Assembly (NCBI GenBank): GCA_026874595.1
Contig: CM049317.1
Span: 21,838,882-21,902,881 of the forward strand
Length of the DNA: 64,000 nucleotides
Reading direction: 5' to 3'
Source: Sipunculus nudus
Lineage: Eukaryota; Annelida; Sipuncula; Golfingiida; Sipunculidae
The notes under the pieces were generated by a model that worked only from the letters and a program-made list of their open reading frames with translations, did no database searches and was not told the DNA's origin. Shown one piece after another: positions 59,407-64,000 of the stretch. How positions within the stretch are numbered: position 1 is the first letter of the stretch; the number at the start of each line of letters is the position of its first letter. The position numbers and the translations under genes are program-made.

Positions 59407-62400
59407 TGAGGGGGGTATGTTACTATATGGGTCGTTACAGAGGTATAAGCTGGGACCAGGAAGGTCAGGATGATTGTTAAAACTGGCAGGAGCGTGTTCA
59501 GATTTGTATGCTATTTATAGCTGTGAGTGTTAGGACTAATAGCCGCCCCCTTTTCTGTGTTTCCCTTCAGATAATCTTATAACCCCCATGGTATCCTGAA
59601 CCTGATTTCAATTTCCCTTGGCACCTTTCAGTGTAGTCAGCTACGCTGATCTGGGTAATACTGATTACCCTTTGCGCTTCATTTGACTCACGATAAAATA
59701 TATGTCGGTGGATAATTGAAAAACGGTCTAAATATCTTATGACAGATCAAAAACTGGTCTCAATATTTGTAAGCAAATGTCTAAATTAACCAATATTTCA
59801 GACAAAAGAAATCAAATTTGTGAAGAACATGACTTTTACATACAATCATAGGATATTAAAAGATTCAGTCGAACTTAAGAAATTCAAGGGGAAAAGAATT
59901 GACATGACCGTTACTGACTGCCCTTATTGTCAGCCCCTTTTACCTGATTATGCTAATGGGCCAGAACTCTCTCTTTCACAGAGAGCTCTTTATAAGACTA
60001 TAGTGACGTCGGAAGGGTTTACGAGGTATTGGTGGGGAGGACATATTTTTTTTAATCAGTTTAATCCTACCCCCAAAGTAATATAAATATTAAGGCTGCC
60101 GGGGGTAATCTGTTGCGGGGGTAATCGGAAAAACGCCACGCCGATATCTCCCTGTTGCCATATTGATAGTAACCACTGTGAACGCGATTGTATTATCTCA
60201 TCTCTCTTATTGTTAATTCATGACAGTTGAGTTTCGAGGAAATAACATGTGTTACAGTGTATTTAAAAACGAATTTGTGCATATATCAGAAGATCAGGAC
60301 TGATCCACTTTTTTATTTGGTGTGGTCATTTTTTTTGTTTTGGTAAGGTCGTGTGAATCCAGGGCAACTCTTTTCCTGATTCATCATTCAGACCCAATTA
60401 TGTTTATTGTTACGTTTCGGGGAGATACAAATTGTTTTTAATTGGCCAAGTGTGACGGGTAGCCAAATATAGAGAATATTTATTGTTTAATCTCTCATTT
60501 TTCGTTAAGCCAGCGAGGTGACGTCAATTCATCCTCAATTAGGGGGGGGGGGGCTTGGGCTTGTTTGTGTGATTTCTAATATATTACATAAAAGTATAAG
60601 GTTTTAAGGTATTTTGTTTCCAGTATATGTTAATACTAAGCGAGGTTCAGCTCTTTAATATTTCAGTGTAAACAAAATTAATCATAGTAAACATAATAAG
60701 ATGGAACCAAAGTCTGTAATAGTCTATTTATTTTCCAATATATAAATGTTATTGTCTGATTACACAATGTATATGATTACATTGACCATCCCCTTTGATA
60801 TAAAAATGGGGGGGGGGGATATATACCCCGACCCCCGACTGTTAGATCCTGGGCCATATCCTTCTACGGGACGGATGTGTCCTTGACGGTAATAACATAG
60901 TCTCATGGAAAAAGAAAAAAAAAAGAAAACTCTCCGAAGGCAACAGCATTGTGTCTTCAAATATCAGCCAAAGAACGAGAGTGGGGGCGCTTGGAAAACT
61001 TAATGGAAAGACTGAAAAGTGTTAACACAGTCGACACGCCATTTTTCCTATTAACGATTTTTTTCTTAATGAAAATTATTTGTGGTTTATTTGTGTAAAA
61101 AGGTTATATTCTACACCTGGTCCAGAGCCGTCTGTCCTTACGCATGCAGAGTTGGATGGATTTCGGAAAATTATAATCTGAAAAAGATGAAATTGAAATA
61201 CTTAAAGAACATTCTGCTAAAATAATGTGAAATATGTTAAACCTTTCCTCTGCTCAGTGTCACAAGGTTGACATGGGGTAAAAAAATTAAAACAAAACAT
61301 CTATACACATGTCAACTATATAACATGTCAAGTTTGCACTCAGATTCCAAGGTCATTTGTACTGGTTTCTCTGTCATTGTTCCTCGCCTTCCAATCGCTT
61401 TTGTGACGTGCTTTCAATTGTGTTCCAGTCAACTTTTCCGAACGGTGGTCTTTCGGCTGTTGTTTAAGATCTACGTCATGATCAGTGAACCATGGAGGGT
61501 TCATAAACTTAAAAAAGAGTCCTTCTAGAAGAAAATTTTCTTTTATAAAAAAAATCAAATTGCAGAAGAACAGGCTACAAAATTGTCCAACCATGTTACA
61601 TTTTAGAGCCAGAGACAACATTTTGAGTCAGGAGGAGTTTAGTCAGATAGCAGCAGACCCTCGCAGGGGTAACATACATATATATCACCGTTGGTCTGGG
61701 CCTGAGAGCCGCACTTGAAGAACGGCACGGGGGCCTTAAATCCCGGGATGCTTTTCTTATGTTTTAGCCAACTCTGAAGATTAAGCTTATTTTGTTTCTT
61801 TTGTTCGCGGTTCTGCTTTCGTGCCCATTTTCTGAGCATTTGAGCCAAAACGACCAGGTTATTTCTACAACCAGTCCAGCATGGTCCACTGCAAGCCAGA
61901 ACACACAGAATCAAGCACTAGCCGGAATCGTAAACACCAACCCGAATACACAGGAACCAGCATGGGTCAGTCGGAGTCGTAAACAGTGCCGGGCACCTGA
62001 TTGTAAGTCCCTTTTTTTGGTCCTCCTTAGGTAGTGGATGAAAATGTTTTGTAGCCTCCTGAATTTAAAGTAAACATTGACCAACCTTTCAACGGGTAAA
62101 CTTTAGTCCTATGGTTTATTGAGTCATTCTGGTGGGTAATTTCGGCCTGTCTCTCTTGCAAAGAAAGGGTAAAGCTATTTCAGTTAATTGGACATTATTA
62201 TTGTATTTTATTAATGTGCTTACTGTGTATCAACAATTAAAGACGGCTTAAGGCTGTTGAATTCATTGTAAAAATAATATTCCATGGTAGATATATGCAG
62301 CAGACGGAATATATCTCGATGTATATTTCTCAGCGAGTCATTTAATGGTTGCCCTATTTCACTAAAAGATGTAGTCATCGGTCTTTTTTTTTATTATGCT

Positions 62401-64000
62401 GCCACTTGTGAGGTGTCGTACCAACTTCAAGGTTGTCTGTAAACTGATGTGGATGTTAGGCAGAGGAATGGTTACGACCATGGAGGGGGCCTTACTTGTT
62501 TAATTCCATTGCACTTATTTAAGTCAATCTTTGTAGTTCGAAATTAAATATTATCATAAATCTATCTGTCTTTTGTTTTCATTTGTGGGTATCTGAGATA
62601 AAATATGTCCATTCTGACAATTCTGGGGCAAGGAACAATGTTTCGGGGAATGGTCTAGGGTTTAGCTTTGACACTCAGCCTCGTTCTTATTAATAATCGT
62701 CCATGTCAAATTATACAATTTAAGGGTCGGCGAATACATTTTCCTAGTTAATTAACTTGTCTATTTTTTTTTTTGTGATGGTAACCTCCGCCATTTTTAA
62801 ATGCTTGCTTAAACTGTATTAAAGTTGACGGTTGTTCCACTCACGCATGTACACGCAACTCCCTGTTCTGTGGCTAGCCTAGGAAATGTCCTTTCCTGTT
62901 CTTCCGTTAAAAAAATGCTACACTGGTCTTTATTATGCGGACGAGTTCGGAAAAGACGTTAATAATGATCCTGTCAAACATACCTAAATATCATCATTAA
63001 GCAATAAATTTACACATAAATGTACTAATAACTAGATATGTATAGTTGTGTGACTATCTGGTTATCCCCGATCGATTCTACCGGCCATAGCTTTCGTTTG
63101 TACAGTATCGCGGTTAGTACTGGTTCATATGGTTAGTTATTGAACAAATGCTCCCGATAATACCTATGAACGGGGCGTTCTCTGTCAGTTAGACAGGAAT
63201 CACTTGGTATTTCAGTAGTATAAAACCTTTGGATTTTACACTATATAATGGCGAACTAGTCTACCTATGAAATTTAATGAATTGTTCTTTTGGTGTCAAC
63301 TTGTAAATCTACGAATTTACATAAAAATCCGTTAGGTTTAAATCAAACCAACTAACCAAGGGGAACACATAATACCTTCCTTGGGAGGTAAAATAAGTAA
63401 TCCCTCTTCACATAACAAAAAAAAAAGTTTGGCTTTAAAATGCAACGTAGCAGCGGGTCTAGATAAAAAGGGGGAGGGGGTCTAGTGTTCTGGATATTTC
63501 TTATGGACTTCAACCAAAGGTTTGCGACCTCTCCCCCCCCCCCCCCCGCTTTCTTTTTCAGACTTTAGGATCTTCTAATGGTTTCTCATTAGTCCTCCCC
63601 CATCCTCCCTTTACAAGGTTCTTGATCCGCTAGTGCATTGATGCTCTCGTTAAAAAAATGAGGCAAAGAGCTAACTTTCTTTGCCTTGTTTGTAGTAGCG
63701 GCTACCTTCGGAACTCAAGTTAACGACAATTACCTGATTTAAGCATGACTTGTCATATTCTGATTACTGTGTTACACTGTTTCATCCACTTGGCGAGAAT
63801 CCAGCCTCGGTACACTGTTGTGTGATTTGACCTGACACGGCAACCCTCCAGAGGCGTGGTCTCTTTTATAACGGCAAAAAGTTTTAATGATAGGCAAGTG
63901 TTGTCTTATCGTTTTTATGACTGCCTAGATCCTTGTACATACATAGAGACTGGAGTATGTATATTATCATGGCAAGTAACTAACCAGAAATGACGCTCAA

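Larger units (their letters stand above)
57451..64000. repeat. Upstream flank of TLR D, partner of the TLR A flank
   Basis: Collinear with 3179 to about 9350 and running off the window's end. Compared with A, it lacks the second copy of the 117-bp unit (single copy near 60060-60170) and holds longer G or C runs (59390-59406, 60542-60553, 60806-60818, 63531-63548). The 61.2-62.2 kb part, with several open frames of 70-90 codons, has no counterpart I can see in A and no recognisable domain; none of those frames begins with a convincing ATG plus domain. Confidence 0.75.

Noticed and set aside
61792-62034. Plus-strand frame whose N-terminus looks like a signal peptide (FLLFAVLLSC)
   Set aside because: It starts at TTG, with no ATG in the short in-frame upstream stretch, and the rest has no recognisable domain; not conserved in the A flank.

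Overview
The window looks like AT-rich, gene-poor nuclear DNA of an invertebrate animal, most likely a mollusc or other lophotrochozoan. The reasons are: Toll-like receptor (TLR) genes of the protostome multiple-cysteine-cluster type, each in one coding exon; abundant (TA)n microsatellites; tRNA-like SINE heads; large satellite arrays; and GGAC-type dispersed repeats that I associate with bivalve genomes. The species is not identifiable by eye. I see no bacterial or viral genes, no CRISPR array and no canonical tRNA or rRNA gene.

The only gene family I can support is TLRs. There are four loci, all on the minus strand. Locus A (960-3068) is the only intact one, at 702 codons. Locus B (12523-14532) is heavily decayed. 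Locus C is split: its ectodomain is at 32624-34227 and its TIR domain at 22310-22834, separated by about 9.8 kb of satellite-rich DNA bounded by a 9-bp direct repeat. Locus D (55187-57375) is almost complete but has a 23-bp insertion that shifts the frame and an in-frame stop. A and D form one subfamily; B and C form another. All four have a conserved splice-acceptor-like sequence about 60-95 bases upstream of the ATG. This suggests a 5'-UTR intron and duplication at the DNA level rather than retroposition.

Layout: 1-959 downstream flank of A; 960-3068 TLR A; about 3.1-9.6 kb its upstream flank, repeated upstream of D at 57.4-64.0 kb; 12.5-14.5 kb TLR B with flank to 17.4 kb, repeated upstream of C at 34.3-37.1 kb; 19.4-20.8 kb two minisatellites; 22.3-34.2 kb TLR C with its satellite insertion (a diverged TAGCAA-rich block, a ~77-bp satellite with a TTAGGG-like core, and a ~100-145-bp satellite carrying a 19-bp palindrome); 36.0-40.7 kb rearranged DNA with a local inversion, a perfect fold-back palindrome and two inverted copies of the A/D-type flank; 40.7-42.4 kb degenerate GGAC-type repeats; 42.4-55 kb AT-rich intergenic DNA with duplications, microsatellites and a MITE-like element at 53.0-53.5 kb; 55.2-57.4 kb TLR D.

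Functionally, only locus A appears able to encode a receptor: signal peptide, two leucine-rich-repeat blocks with cysteine caps, one membrane span and a cytoplasmic TIR domain. The rest records birth-and-death evolution of innate immune receptor genes, with segmental duplication, inversion, satellite insertion and point decay visible side by side. Identity statements come from reading the sequence by eye; no alignment or database search was run.
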